A DNA stretch of 64,000 bases from Callorhinus ursinus (GCF_003265705.1 NW_020312904.1:186001-250000), one strand, 5' to 3'. Shown: positions 1 to 64,000, counted from the stretch's first letter. A program made the numbers and translations. Notes: generated from the letters alone by a model not told the origin.

Positions 1-458
1 GGCAGTTCAGACTCAGGAGCCCAAAGACCAGACGATGGTTTCTCACCTGAATCGTGAGGTGCAGAGCACACGCTGAGAGGTCACCCCCAGGACCCATTTG
101 CATGGTATGGAATGGGGGGGGCATGTGAAGCTGGAAAAACTGAGTGCACAAGCCCAACCTTCAGAGACCCTCCCTTTAGGGTCCCAGGCACGAAGGCTCC
201 TGGCAGCCCCACTCTGTTCCTTCAATGTAACCTTCGGCAAATAGTTGCCTGGGAAACAATAAATCCATCCAAAATGAGTAACAACCAGAACGGCACTTAA
301 AGCAGATCACTTAAAGATGAAGAAGCTGAGGAACGACTGAACACCTTGTTCCCCTTCCACTGGGAGGCTTTCCAACCTCTGCGCCTGGGTGATCCAGGGC
401 CATCTCATCTCTTCCAGAGAGGAAGGAAGAAAGATTTCAAAATCTTTTAAAAGGCACA

Positions 459-647
459 GGGATGCCTGGGTGGCACAGTCGGTTAAGCATTTAACTCTTA
501 ATTTTGGCTCAGGCCGTGATCTCAAGGGTTGTGAGATCCAGCCCCACGTCAGGCTCCACCCTGGGCGTGGAGTCTGCTTGAGAGTCTCCTCCTCCCTCTG
601 CCCCTCCCCACTGCTCTCTCCTCTAAAAGAAATAAATCTTAAAAAGA
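459..647 (+). mobile_element. tRNA-Lys-derived carnivore SINE
   Basis: It has the SINE head with A and B box remnants, a CT-rich middle and an A-rich tail. An 18-bp duplication with one mismatch (441-458 and 648-665) marks the insertion. Confidence 0.9.
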
Positions 648-979
648 AATCTCTTAAAAGGCACAACAAAGATTGGGACATGGGCCAAGATAACCCTGTC
701 AGCCTGAAGATCACTGCCTTACTTCGCAGTAGCATGAAAAACAGGAATAGAATAGTACTTAACAAATCCCAGAAGCACATTAAAGAAGGAATTCACCAAA
801 ATAAAAGTAACATTATGTTTTTCATTCTAGACATACAAAAAAGGTTTGATCTGAAGTTATCCAATGGAAACACTTCATCTTACAAACAGGCTGAAGATGA
901 TAATAATCTCAAGAAATGGCCAAAAAGGCAATGAGTCTAATAGCTTAAAACAGAAGTTGATGAATAATTTTCTAATGTG

Positions 980-3900
980 ATTAACCTAAAGAACAGCAAG
1001 ATACTAAACGGTAAAATCCCAGAGGTATTTGCACTAACATACGAAACAAATCACAGAGATGGAAAACCATGAGGGAAAAAATAAAACACATGGAGAGGAG
1101 CAAACACTAGGCAAGAATTCTACAGGAGGACAAAGACTTGAAGGAAAAGAATGAAGAAAACTCTCCTGAGTACAAACTATTGTTGAAAGGGAGGTTCCAA
1201 GCAGCAAAGATGCCAATGCTCCCTACACTTCCCTACCACTGTAGAGAGAAGTAAGAATATTTACTGCTTCACTACTTCTAACAGCAAACTCCTGGGAACC
1301 AGACAGCACGCACCCAGCACCCAACACCCAAATCACAAAGGAAGAAAGGTCTCAAATCAATGATCTCAACTTCCACCACTAGAAACTAGATAAAGAGGAG
1401 CAAATGGAACCCAAAGCAAGCATAAGAGAGGAAATCACAGAGACCAGAGCAGAAATAAGTGAAATAAAAACCAGAGACACTAAAAAATATGAAGTCCAAA
1501 GTTGATTCCCTCATAAGGCTGAGATGATAACCCTCTCGCCAGACTGATGAGGAAGAGAAGGTGCACATTCCCACCGTTGGGAGTTGAGAGGGTGACGACA
1601 CCAGTGCAGACCCATCGAACGTTACTACTAAGGAAATAATACGGTAATTCCATGCAAACAGATTAGATAACCTGGACGAAATGCACAAATTCCTTAAAAG
1701 ATACACACTACTGAAGCTCACTGCACACAAAATGGATAACCTAAATGCTACTGATTTACTAAAGAAATCAAATTTGCAGTAAATTATCCCAGAAAATAGA
1801 GGAGGAGGTGATGTTTTTTAATTTATTGTGAGGTCAGCATCATCCCGATACCAAAAGCAGACAAAAGATAATTTCAAGAAACTATAGATCAATACACCTC
1901 ATGAACACAGATGCAAAAATTAATAAAATTGTAGCAAATCAGATCTAACAATATATAAAAAGAAATTACATTATGGCCAAGTGGGGCTTATTCCAAGGAT
2001 GCAAAGTTGATTTTGACGTGGGGAACAAGGCAGAAGGAAATGTAGATAAAATGAAGTGTCCTTAGAACCTGCAGCCCGTTGACAAATACTTGAGGTGGGC
2101 AGAGTGTAATGTGCCTCCAGAACTCCCAACTGTCTTCATGTTGATGCCCTGAGAGGGAAAAACCACCTGAGCTTGACAACAGCCTGGCCTCCAGTATCCT
2201 GGGAGTCTTCTTTAGCAGATGAAAGTCCTTTTGGAAACTTCCTATGTCTTTACCTCCCCCAACTCCATAGTATATGATCAGCTGCTCCTCATAATCCCAG
2301 GGCAGCAGCCCTTTCTGCCCAGGGGTCCTGTTCTCGTGCTTTTAAATAAAAACCCCCTTTTTGCACCGAAGACGTCTCAAGAATTCTTTCTTGGTCGTCA
2401 TTGGCTTTGAACCCCACCACTTCAAACCACATCAATTTTACATTAGAAAACCAATCAGTATAACTATCTTAATAGACTAAAAAAGGAAAACCACGTGGTC
2501 ACCTTGATACAGAAAAAGCCATCTGACCAAATCCCACACCCAGTCATGACTGAACACTGGCAGCACACGTGGAGGCCATCTCCTCAACCAGGAGGGGGCC
2601 AGATACAAACCACCTACATACAGCTCACACTGTGCTTAACAGTTCAAGACTGAATGAACACTAACCCTCAGGTTGGAAACAAGGCCGTTTCTGTGAAATG
2701 CTACTCTGGCCAGAGCAGTCAGGCAAGGAAAACAAACAAAATGCATCCAGACAAGAAAGGAAGCAGTACCAGCTCTTTATTTGAACATAAAGATCGTATG
2801 TGCAGAAAATCCTGTGTAACCTGTAAAAAGCTACTAGAACCGTGGAGTGTGTTTAACGAGCTCTCAGGATACTAGATTAATATGTGAAAATAAATGGCAT
2901 TCATAAAACATTAGCTAGAAGCAACTAGAAATTTAAGATTACTGTCTACAACAGCATTACATTTTTTTAAGAGTCACAGCAATCTGACAGAAGATATGCA
3001 CCGCACTCTACAGACACTGCTAAAAGAAACGAAAAACAGACCTAACTAGATGGACAGAGGTACCATTTTCAAGGGTTGGGAGACTCAATATTAAGGTCTC
3101 AATTCTTGTTAAATGGACCTAAAAATTCAGTGTAGTCCCCATCAAAATCTCTATGGGTTTTTCGTAGAAACCAACAAGCTGAAATCCGTACGGGAACACC
3201 AAAGACCCAGAAGAGCCACACCAATTCTGCAAACAATGGACAGAGTGGAGGCCTTACACCACCTGATTTCAAGACTCATCACCAACAAAGAATATGTATG
3301 CATGGGAAATAAGCACGTGAAAAGGTGTTCAGCATGACTACTCATTAGGGAATGCAGACCAAAACCACAGTGAGACACCACCTCACAACTATTCCAAAGA
3401 TTAAAATTAGGAAGACTGACCAGAGCAGGGCTGTGAGCCTGTGGAGCAACGGGACCCACATCCAAGCTGCTGGAAATGCAGAGTACAACTACTTTGGGAA
3501 AGACCCTGGCACTTCCTTAGAGTTATACGCCCCCTCACCGCAGGGCCGAGCCATCACACTGTTCAGCGCTTACCCAAGAGAAATGAATACGTGTCCATAC
3601 AAAGACTTGTACACAGATTTCACAGCAGTTCTCTCTGTAATGGTAAAAATATGGGAAAAAAAAAACCCAGTGTCTATCCACAGGTGACTGGACAGATGAA
3701 CTGTAGTAGATTCTGATAACGAAATACTACTCAGCCACAAAAAGGAAGAAAATGGGAATCACTGTTATACAACTGAAATTAACATAATACTGTGTGTCAA
3801 CTATAATTCAATAAAAAAGGCAATGAAATCATGCAACAGTGAGGTTGAATCTCAAAATAATTATGCTAAGTCAAAGAGAGATGCCAGGCAAAAAACAGTA

Positions 3901-4130
3901 AGTCTTGTATATTTCCACTAACGTAAGATTTTACAAAATGCAGACTAACCTATAGCAGCAGAAAGCACTGCTTGGGCCTGGGGTGGGGGTGGGGAGGACG
4001 GAAGCGTCTGTGGGGGCAGATACTGTCCTTCTCTTGACTGTGGAGTTGGCTTCAAAGTCCTCAGACTGTGTACTTTAATAAGGTATAGTTAGCCTACATT
4101 CTGTCTCACTAGACCCGTTTTTTAGAAAAA
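980..4130 (+). mobile_element. Decayed L1 (ORF2 and 3' end), split by the LTR
   Basis: Recognisable L1 ORF2 sequence occurs near 1380-1480, 1860-2000, 2440-2640, 2990-3330 and 3350-3480, followed by L1 3' sequence to about 4100. It has many frame breaks. Limits are approximate. It occupies the MOV10L1 intron after exon 13. Confidence 0.7.
2014..2434 (+). mobile_element. Solo LTR of an endogenous retrovirus (class I-like)
   Basis: A 421-bp unit begins TG and ends CA and is flanked by a 4-bp duplication ATTT (2010-2013 and 2435-2438). It has an AATAAA signal at 2345 and a typical LTR end. It interrupts an older L1, whose reading resumes on the other side. No viral genes are present. A 4-bp target duplication fits gammaretrovirus-like elements. 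Confidence 0.75.
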
Positions 4131-4134
4131 GGGG

Positions 4135-38451
<34,317 letters not shown>

Positions 38452-38527
38452 GGCCGTGCCGCCGCCCGGACTCCGCGCCGCCCGCCGCCTGGGGGTGAGC
38501 GCACGCGGCCGCGCGCTTCCCGCCGCC

Positions 38528-38674
38528 CTCGGCCAATGGGGTCGGCGCGTGCGCGCCTGCGCCCGTGCCGCACGGCCTCGGCCAATGGGGTCGGCGCGTC
38601 CGCGCCTGCGCCTGCCCCTCACACCCTCGGCCAATGGGCTCGCCGCACGCGCCGCGGCCGTTACCAGCTGGGGG
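38528..38674. repeat. Three tandem 49-bp promoter repeats, each with a CCAAT box
   Basis: Units begin CTCGGCCAATGGG at 38528, 38577 and 38626. Units 1 and 2 match over their first 37 bases apart from one change. Unit 3 keeps the CCAAT block and then diverges. CCAAT flanked as GGCCAATGGG is a good NF-Y site. Confidence 0.85.
38658..38663 (-). promoter_or_regulatory. MYB-type site TAACGG in MOV10L1 promoter
   Basis: CCGTTA on the plus strand reads TAACGG on the MOV10L1 strand, about 207 nt upstream of the start codon. It fits the MYB consensus YAACGG. A-MYB (MYBL1) is known to activate piRNA-pathway genes in meiotic male germ cells. Confidence 0.45.
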
Positions 38675-39345
38675 CCGGCGGTTGGCGACCGTTCGCGTGC
38701 CGCCCAGTGCGGCGAGGTGCCGGTGGGCGAGACGTCGTGCGGGGCGCCCGATGTCGCGCTGTGGGTGGAGCCTCGTGCGGGCGGGCGTGCTGCGGCGGTC
38801 CCGGGCGGGGCGCCGGCACGGCCCGGCGCGGAGGCTCCGCCGCGGCTCGCGGAGCTCCTGTCGTGTCCGCGGTGGCGTCTGTGCGCTGACCGAGGCGCCC
38901 AGCTGTCCCTGGCCCCCGCCCGCGGCTCATCGGGCGCAGATCCCCGCCGCCGCCGCCGCCGCTGCGTGCGCTAGCTGGAATTCTATCCACCTCTTCGAAA
39001 ACTGCCTCTTTTCATTGATTTTTGTCTCTTCTTCATTATTTCCTGCCTTGAATCCCGTTGTTGAACTCGTGCTTTCCTGACTCAAGCTGAGAATGAGTCT
39101 CTCGAGCTCGGGACGGCTGCACCCCGCACCACCGGGCTGGCGTCTCCGTTGTCACTCGGCGCACGGATTTTCTTCATTGTACACGGACGGGGAATAAACT
39201 CGTACATTTTGGGGGATTTCAGGGGTTTTGTGTTAATTCCTAATTGGATTTCGTCCTGGTTGGAGAATGCAGTGTGGATGAGCCCTCCCATCCGCCTCTG
39301 CGTCTGGAGCTGCTCCAGACGGACCCCGCGGCTCCCCCCGTTCTG

Positions 39346-39520
39346 TCAGCCCGGGGGCCCCGGGGTCGGTGTGACCCGCCCTGGCCTTCAGNNNNNNNNN
39401 NCCTGACCTTCAGTGGGTCAGCCCGGGGGCCCCGGGGTCGGTGTGACCTGTGTGCTGCCCTTCAGATCAGCCCGGGGGCCCCGGGGTGTGTGTGTGACCT
39501 GTGTACTGTCCTTTTAGTAG
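39346..39520 (+). repeat. GC-rich tandem repeat interrupted by a 10-N assembly gap
   Basis: The block TCAGCCCGGGGGCCCCGGGG occurs at 39346, 39418 and 39467, followed by GTGTGACC in each copy. The second and third copies are 49 bp apart. Ns fill 39392-39401, an obvious placeholder, so the true copy number is unknown. Confidence 0.9.
39392..39401. other. Assembly gap (10 N)
   Basis: Ten unresolved bases within a GC-rich tandem repeat. Confidence 0.99.
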
Positions 39521-40224
39521 GTCCGAGGGCAGCCTGAGCGTCGCTCGTCCATCCATGCCATGTTGTTATGATTCCCCTTGGAGAGCTGTGAAGGTCGTCC
39601 TTCCCCAACATCTCAGAAGCCTGACAAGTCCACATCTCAGACGGGCACTGGGAGTGCATCGCGGAGTGGGAAGGTCCCAGGGTTTTCCCGGGTTGGGGAG
39701 GAAACAGGTACCCAAGGCAGAGGCTGTTGGCCCTGGTTGCGCTTCCTACCGGGGTGCCAGGGAGAGGCTTGGACAACAGGGGTGGTTTGCAGCAGGAGTG
39801 TCCACTCCTTGAGACAGCCCTGCATTCTGGACACTTCAGCTCGGCTCCTCAGCTGGTCCATGCGGATGCCCAACAGACCTGTCCACCTCGGCCTCAGAAG
39901 CAAACCGCAGCCTCCTCTGCGTCAGCTGAGACGCACTGCACCCGCACTGCCCACACCGAACTCCGCACCCTCTCGCCCCACGTGATCCTCACCGCACATT
40001 GCGTGGGCACTTCCAAACCCATCCAAAGGCTGCTCACAGCTCACCACCTCTGGGCTCCCCTGCCATCCCGGCCAACAGCCTGCTCTGTGCCCAGCGGCCG
40101 GATGCTCCTGTGCGAGAACCTTCCGGAGGGTCCGCCTTGGAGTCTGTGTTGTGTCCACAGCAGGCGGAGCGAAGGCTGTGTTCACGCCCACAGGGGCCTC
40201 ATCCCTCACGTGATGGCTATGCTC

Positions 40225-40470
40225 ATTGTCCTCCAGCCTAGCCACCTCAGGACCTTTGTACCTGTGGCACCTCTGTTAAGCTCTCTGTGAGACCCCTCTC
40301 CTGGCGTTTCGCATGTCTTTGCTCAAAACACCTGCTTCTCATTGAGGCTGCCCTGACTTACTTTCCGTGACAGAGCACACAAACTCCTGTGCACCCATTA
40401 GCATGTAAACTCCACGTGGGAAGGACTGGTCTGCCTGTGCACTCTGTAAACATTTGCTGAATAGCAGTGA
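40225..40470 (+). mobile_element. L2 element
   Basis: CTCAGGACCTTTGTACCTGT, CTCATTGAGGCTGCCCTGAC and CTCTGTAAACATTTGCTGAA are typical of the L2 3' end. Intergenic. Confidence 0.75.
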
Positions 40471-40808
40471 AAATGTTAAAACATGAGTGGGATCTCAGCA
40501 GGCAGAGAAGGGAGGAAGGGCATTTTAGGAACAATAGTTGGTGGGAGAAAACAGGATTTGTTTTGGAAACTGGTATTGCCAACAGAAACAAGGAAGCACT
40601 TCTCCAAGGCCTGTGACTCCAGAGCCTCAGGGAGTTTGCTCCACAATCTCCGATTCGAGGCAGCCTGTTCGTATTTTCTTCTTATAGAACAGCCTTGGGA
40701 AGGCGCAGCAATGGTGAAATCTGCTTGACTTTTTCTTCAAATGAAAACATGAAGGGTTCAATCTGGTCAGACCGATTCCTACTAATTCAGTTATTCAGAA
40801 GACAGTAA

Positions 40809-40973
40809 GGGGCACCTGGGTGGTGCAGTCGGTTAAGTGTCCGACTCTTGGTTTCAGCTCAGGTCATGATCTCAGGGTCGTGGGATCGAGCCCTGCGTTG
40901 GGCTCCGATAAGGAGAGGAGATTCGCTCTCCTCCCTCTGCCCCTCCCTCCATCTCTTACCAAAAAACAGTCAG
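40809..40973 (+). mobile_element. tRNA-Lys-derived carnivore SINE
   Basis: Head GGGGCACCTGGGTGGTGCAG. The CT-rich region is shortened and the A tail short. Intergenic, upstream of MLC1. Confidence 0.92.
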
Positions 40974-41399
40974 TGAAGAAGTTTGGGAGATATTTCCATC
41001 TGTTCAAAACCCCTTCTTGATTTCCCAGGTTGTGGTTTGTGAGAATTCTCGTCTCTGCTTGGTGGAGAAACTAAGGCAACAGAGTTCGTTATTCAAAACC
41101 AATGCTTCGCTTAAGCTTTATGTGGATTTGCAGTTTGAGGAGCTGGTTGTTCAGAATGCTTGGATTCGAGCCATTTTGTGGCTTCCATGTGCACAAAGAC
41201 TCCGTCACTGTAACTGTCAGGGCGCCAGTGTCTCCGGGCGAAGTATGCTCCCGTCCTTTGTCTTTGCTCAGGGAGCAGAACTAAAAGGCCCAGCAGGAGT
41301 GCCGGGCTGCCCACGGGAACCAGTGAGTCACAGTTCCGAGCAGGTCAAGGGCCACGCTCGCCGCGTGGAATGTGCAAGTTTGTGTGCGCCCCCGTGAAG

Positions 41400-41817
41400 G
41401 GGGTCTTCCTCTGGGGTCCCAGTGCATGGGGTCAGCTGCCTGAGAGGGTGTATTACAAGGTCGTGAATAAGAAGCTACTTGTTTCAAGCGCCCCCCCCCC
41501 CCCCCCGCCGCCCCCGATTCTGAGCTTGGGGTGGGACGCTGCTCTGCTGTGAGGCCCGCCAGACCGAGACCGAGACCGAGACCGGCCGGCCGCCGCGGCA
41601 CCGAGCGCAGCTGGGCTGGGGCTGGGGTGCCTGCGCTTACACAACCACCCCAGAAGCTCTCTGGGCCTCATTGAAATTCGGGAAGCGGTGCTCCCCGCCC
41701 CGGCTCCAGGGCGTCTCTGCTGGGCTTTTGTTCCTCTCTGAATAGCTGCGCCTGGAAGCCCAAAGCCGGCTGACTCGGAGCCACCCGGACGCCGTTGCTC
41801 GGGCCGAAGCCCCCGAG
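41400..41817 (+). other. MLC1: Probable MLC1 non-coding exon 1 and its CpG-rich promoter
   Basis: Human MLC1 has a non-coding first exon. Here the sequence CCCCCGAG|GTAAGC gives a strong donor at 41817, in a CpG-rich stretch 418 nt upstream of the start codon. The transcription start is unknown, so the left edge is nominal. A (GAGACC)n run lies at about 41564-41583 and a 16-C run at 41491-41506. Confidence 0.55.
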
Positions 41818-42044
41818 GTAAGCACGCGGGCTTCACCGCTGGAGTGTGCGCCTCTTGTGCTCTGGGGCTCAGTTTGCACCTGGAGCGGCTTAGCGTGCTG
41901 CGATCCGAGCAGGCGCGGGACTGGGAATGAGGTGGCTGTGGTGGGTGCAGGTGGGGGCGCTGGGGGCCCGCGTCGCCCAGGCGCTGATGGCTGCTCGGCT
42001 CCGTTTTCCTGGGAGAGGACTTAGGTGCTTCTTGTTTCCTTCAG

Positions 42045-42234
42045 GTTTACTGCATTTGGTATGGTTGATATTTCTTTTTCTGAAAACAACTTCCTTTAAC
42101 TAGACTCGTTTCAGAGTGGTCCCAGATGAACGATTATTTCATTGCTGGTGCGTAAGTGGCAGCTGAGGGGACCCCAGAGCCACAGGTGTTGCTGTCCTGT
42201 GGCCTCTGATGCCAGTGTCTATAGCCCGAGCGCC
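42045..42234 (+). other. MLC1: MLC1 5' UTR part of exon 2 (acceptor not certain)
   Basis: The best acceptor is TTTCCTTCAG ending at 42044. AG sites at 42114 and 42213 are alternatives. If either of the first two is used, the leader holds a short upstream ORF at 42126-42155. Confidence 0.45.
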
Positions 42235-61121
<18,887 letters not shown>

Positions 61122-62912
61122 GCACGGGGCAGGGAGACCGAGGCAGAAGCAGGGCCCTGCCTGGCTACCACCGTCTAACCAGGCCAGGCTGCAAGGTGGC
61201 GTTTTCATAGAGTAGTTTAATTCTGCTTATCAGTCTGTCGGTTCCTGGCTCTCGAGGCACCACCTCGTGAGCAGTGGGGCCTGCAGGTGAGGCCGGGCTC
61301 GTGCGGAACCAGACCCTCCCGGGCTGATATGTAGGCCAGCCCCCTTCTGCTCCTCCGGCCCCTGGCCGGCTTTCCGGCCTGTTCCCTTTGAGCAGACAGC
61401 ATACACGCTGTGCACAGCCCCACACGGGTCTTACAGGGTTTCTCTTCTGAGATGCGCCTGGACCAGAGCCCAGCCTGCCAGCACTGTTTCTGACAAGAGA
61501 GCACAGCTGTGTGTTCCTGTCGTGTCCCCGCAGCCAGGGGGCCCTTTGTCCCCAGGGCTGTGGGCACACGGCAGCCCCACACCCACAGCTGTCCCTCTGT
61601 GAAGCCCGCGTGCCCAAATGTCGGCCCTTCCGTACCTGACCCGGTCATTCCAGAAGGACCCCGCCTGCTCCCTGATGCTGGTGCCTGCCATGCAGAGACC
61701 GCGTCAGCAGTGGTGGTCTGCACTTGCACCAGGGGCTTTCTACACTAGGCGTGACCCTAGCCACTGCCACAGCTCAGTGTTCTTTGTGGTGGGGCCATGT
61801 CCAAGGCTTGGAAAAGTTGGGCTCCATTTCCCGGTCTCATTGGCCTTGGTGATGCGGGTGCGGTGGGTCCCTCCCTCCTGTCATGGGTTCTGCCTCCACT
61901 CCCATCACCATGCTCAAGATACCAGACAGATGCCCCAGGAACCCGCACAGGGTCGTCTCCATGCAGGCTCCAGCCCAGCCCATTTCCTAACCTCACTCAC
62001 CTGAGGTCAGGCCCAGGCCGGGGGTCTCCTCCATCTGTCACTGCCCCCTGCCCAACAGCAGAGACAGGGTGGGTGTGAGAATAACATCTGCTTCAGTTAA
62101 AGTCATGGCCCAAAATTAGTCTGCATGCCATCTCCTCGTCCCTGAGTATACCCGATTTCTGGAAGCACAGTTAGCTTTTCCCAACTGATATGGACGCTCG
62201 TAAATCCCCCGTGAGGTGGGAGCACCTTCTGAGAATGTGCTGGGGACTGTCTTGGGGCTGTGCTCTCATCCACAAGGCTACCCACCTTTCCTCCCTGTAG
62301 AAGGAGCAGGCAGCACTCTGCTCTGCGGAAAGGTGCCGATGTTTGCTCTTTGCTGAGTTGCGGTAGCTCATTGGTGAGGGTTGTTTGGGGCTGGCTGGGT
62401 GTAGACCTAGGGGGTGGATTCCAGGATCCTCCCTGGTTTCTCACGTCCAAGCACAAGTGACTGGCTGCCCGTATTCACGAGCACTGACGAGCTGGGTCAT
62501 TTTGAAACAGGAGGAAAAGCAGGTGAGACACAGGAGAGGGGGACTGTCCTCCGAATGGCAGTGATAGCCTGCGCACGCGCACACGTGCACGCACACGCAC
62601 GGGCCGGCCGCGGTCCAGGTCCCCCCTTCCTGCGGCCTCCGCGCTGGGAGGCCCGGGGCATTGCTCAGCAGCCTGGGACGGGAGCCAGAGAAGCAGCACA
62701 GGCCGTGCTGGTGGTGTCCTGGGAACAGAAAGTCTGAGTCTTAGAGACGGAATTAGATGCCTAGGGGCTTAGCACTGGCTTGTACTTTATTTCAGAGAGC
62801 TTGAGAAACCCAGGCAAGTGGGGTTTTAGACATTTATAATTCTGTCCATTTTCATTTTCGTCTGATGTTGTTTAGTATCTCCTGAGCAATAAACGCTAAC
62901 ATGGAACTGCGG
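61122..62912 (+). other. MLC1: MLC1 3' UTR
   Basis: About 1.8 kb of non-coding sequence follows the stop and ends near an AATAAA signal at 62888-62893. Human MLC1 also has a long 3' UTR. Sequence is moderately GC-rich with no repeat that I recognise. Confidence 0.7.
62888..62893 (+). terminator. MLC1: Poly(A) signal AATAAA of MLC1
   Basis: A canonical AATAAA is followed within 25-50 nt by a GT/T-rich stretch, a normal cleavage context. Further AATAAA sites at 63185 and 63206 could serve as alternatives. Confidence 0.7.
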
Positions 62913-63479
62913 TCTCTTTCATTTTGGGTCTCTCAGGGATCTCTCTGCCCAGGTTCTGAGAGAGAGAGGTACAGCACAGGAGGGCTGGTGGAGGTGAAGG
63001 CCATACTTTATTTTGTGATTTACGTGAGGCCATGTGGAGGTGGCTACTGGTGAGCGCTTGCTAGCGAAGACTGGAAAGGGGCACAAAGACCCCTCCCTGC
63101 CCAGGGGAACTGCCCCCCCCCCCCAGCTAATGCAGAGTGAGAGCAGAACCTCACTTTTGGGTTATCTTGGGAAGTTAAGTGCAAAATAAAGATGATTTAA
63201 AACCAAATAAAGATAATAGTTTTCCTAAATTTACTGGGAGCAAAGGCATTAATAGGATGGGTGGGTCTTTCCTCTGCATCCCTCCCTCCACGAGGAGGAA
63301 GGGAGGAAGAAGGACGCAAAGGGCACAGGGACTTTGGCTGGCGTGGGACCCTGGGTGCACCTGGAACTCGCGGGGTCGCAGCACAGGCCTCCGTGAATGA
63401 CCCCGGAGACACCAAGGCCACCTCGGGTTCCTCCGTCGGACGGTAAAGCTGCCCCGCTTGCCCTGATTGCCCACAGCCC

Positions 63480-64000
63480 ACGAGCTCGTGCACAGCTCCC
63501 GCCTGGCATCACCACCCCAGGGACTGCGCTCTCCGTCTCTGCTCCCCTAGCCCGGCCGCTGGGGGGCACCAGGAGTGAGGGTCGGAGGGAGGCCTGGGTG
63601 GAGTCGGGGGCCGGTTGTGACTCTTGGTTCTTTATGACTTGGGGGCCTCTGACTGCCAGGGTGGGTCTGCTGACCCCCACCAGACCTGCGCCTGGTGACC
63701 GCGTGACCCCGGGCGGAGGCGGCGCGCCCACTCCTTCCCGAGGACACCATGGCCCAGCGCCCCGGCCCCCGCGCCTCGGACAGCAGCCCCGGCCCGGGGC
63801 CCAGCGCTAACGCCACTGACCGCGGCCCCCGGGGATCCGCGCCCCACGCTCGCCGCCGGCCCCACCGCAACCGCTCCTGGCGCTCCCCGCCTCCCGCGCG
63901 CCCGCGCAGCCCCACGCCCCGCGTTGGCCGCCGCGCCGCGGCCCCTAGGCCCCGCGCCCCGCGCACCCCGCGGGCCAGGCTTGCACAATGCACCGCGCAG
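63480..64000. promoter_or_regulatory. CpG island at right edge, possible 5' end of the next gene
   Basis: CpG density rises steadily to the edge, reaching long GC-only runs. In human the gene next to MLC1 on this side is TTLL8, transcribed in the same direction as MLC1, so its start is expected near here. An open frame from ATG 63749 to the edge is Arg/Pro-rich and unrecognised. Confidence 0.4.

Larger units (their letters stand above)
38975..41399. other. MOV10L1-MLC1 intergenic region
   Basis: Apart from the gapped tandem repeat, the L2 and a SINE, nothing is recognised. The 187- and 135-aa ORFs here show no known domain. Confidence 0.6.

Noticed and set aside
389..934. A 181-aa ORF near the left edge
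   Set aside because: It crosses a SINE and A-rich repeat sequence; no recognised protein.

Overview
This window is nuclear DNA from a carnivoran mammal. It contains spliced genes with GT-AG introns and is full of tRNA-Lys-derived carnivore SINEs (about twenty copies), L1, L2, MIR and hAT fossils. The SINEs begin with a GCGCCTGGGTGGCTCAG-type head and have a CT-rich tail followed by AATAAA-rich A tails. They look like the arctoid form (bear, seal or mustelid) and not the dog SINEC_Cf or cat form. The species call is an inference from these repeats.

Two genes lie head to head. On the minus strand, 13 exons of MOV10L1 (piRNA-pathway RNA helicase) run from the start codon at 38451 down to 6182. 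They join in one open frame of 1916 nt (about 639 residues). The helicase domain and the 3' end lie beyond the left edge. On the plus strand, MLC1 (astrocyte membrane protein of megalencephalic leukoencephalopathy) is complete: 11 coding exons from 42235 to 61121 encode 373 residues, with a probable non-coding exon 1 ending at 41817 and a poly(A) signal at 62888. The order matches human chromosome 22q13.33 (TTLL8 - MLC1 - MOV10L1). The CpG-rich right edge may therefore be the start of TTLL8, but no recognisable TTLL8 coding sequence is visible.

Layout: 1-6181 is MOV10L1 intron, mostly a decayed L1 split by a solo ERV LTR. 6182-38451 is the MOV10L1 exons and introns. 37850-38970 is a CpG-island promoter with a three-copy 49-bp CCAAT repeat and a MYB-type site. 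39340-39520 is a GC-rich tandem repeat broken by a 10-N assembly gap. 39521-41400 is intergenic with an L2. 41400-62912 is MLC1. 62913-64000 is intergenic, ending in a CpG island.

I found no CRISPR array, bacterial system or intact mobile element, and nothing I would call a new biological system. The most unusual structures are: a 98.9% identical 271-bp inverted repeat in MOV10L1 intron 3; the CCAAT triplet at exact 49-bp spacing in the MOV10L1 promoter; long complementary TG-rich and CA-rich arrays on either side of in-frame MLC1 exon 5; and two SINEs apparently inserted into the same target site, with three copies of the site.
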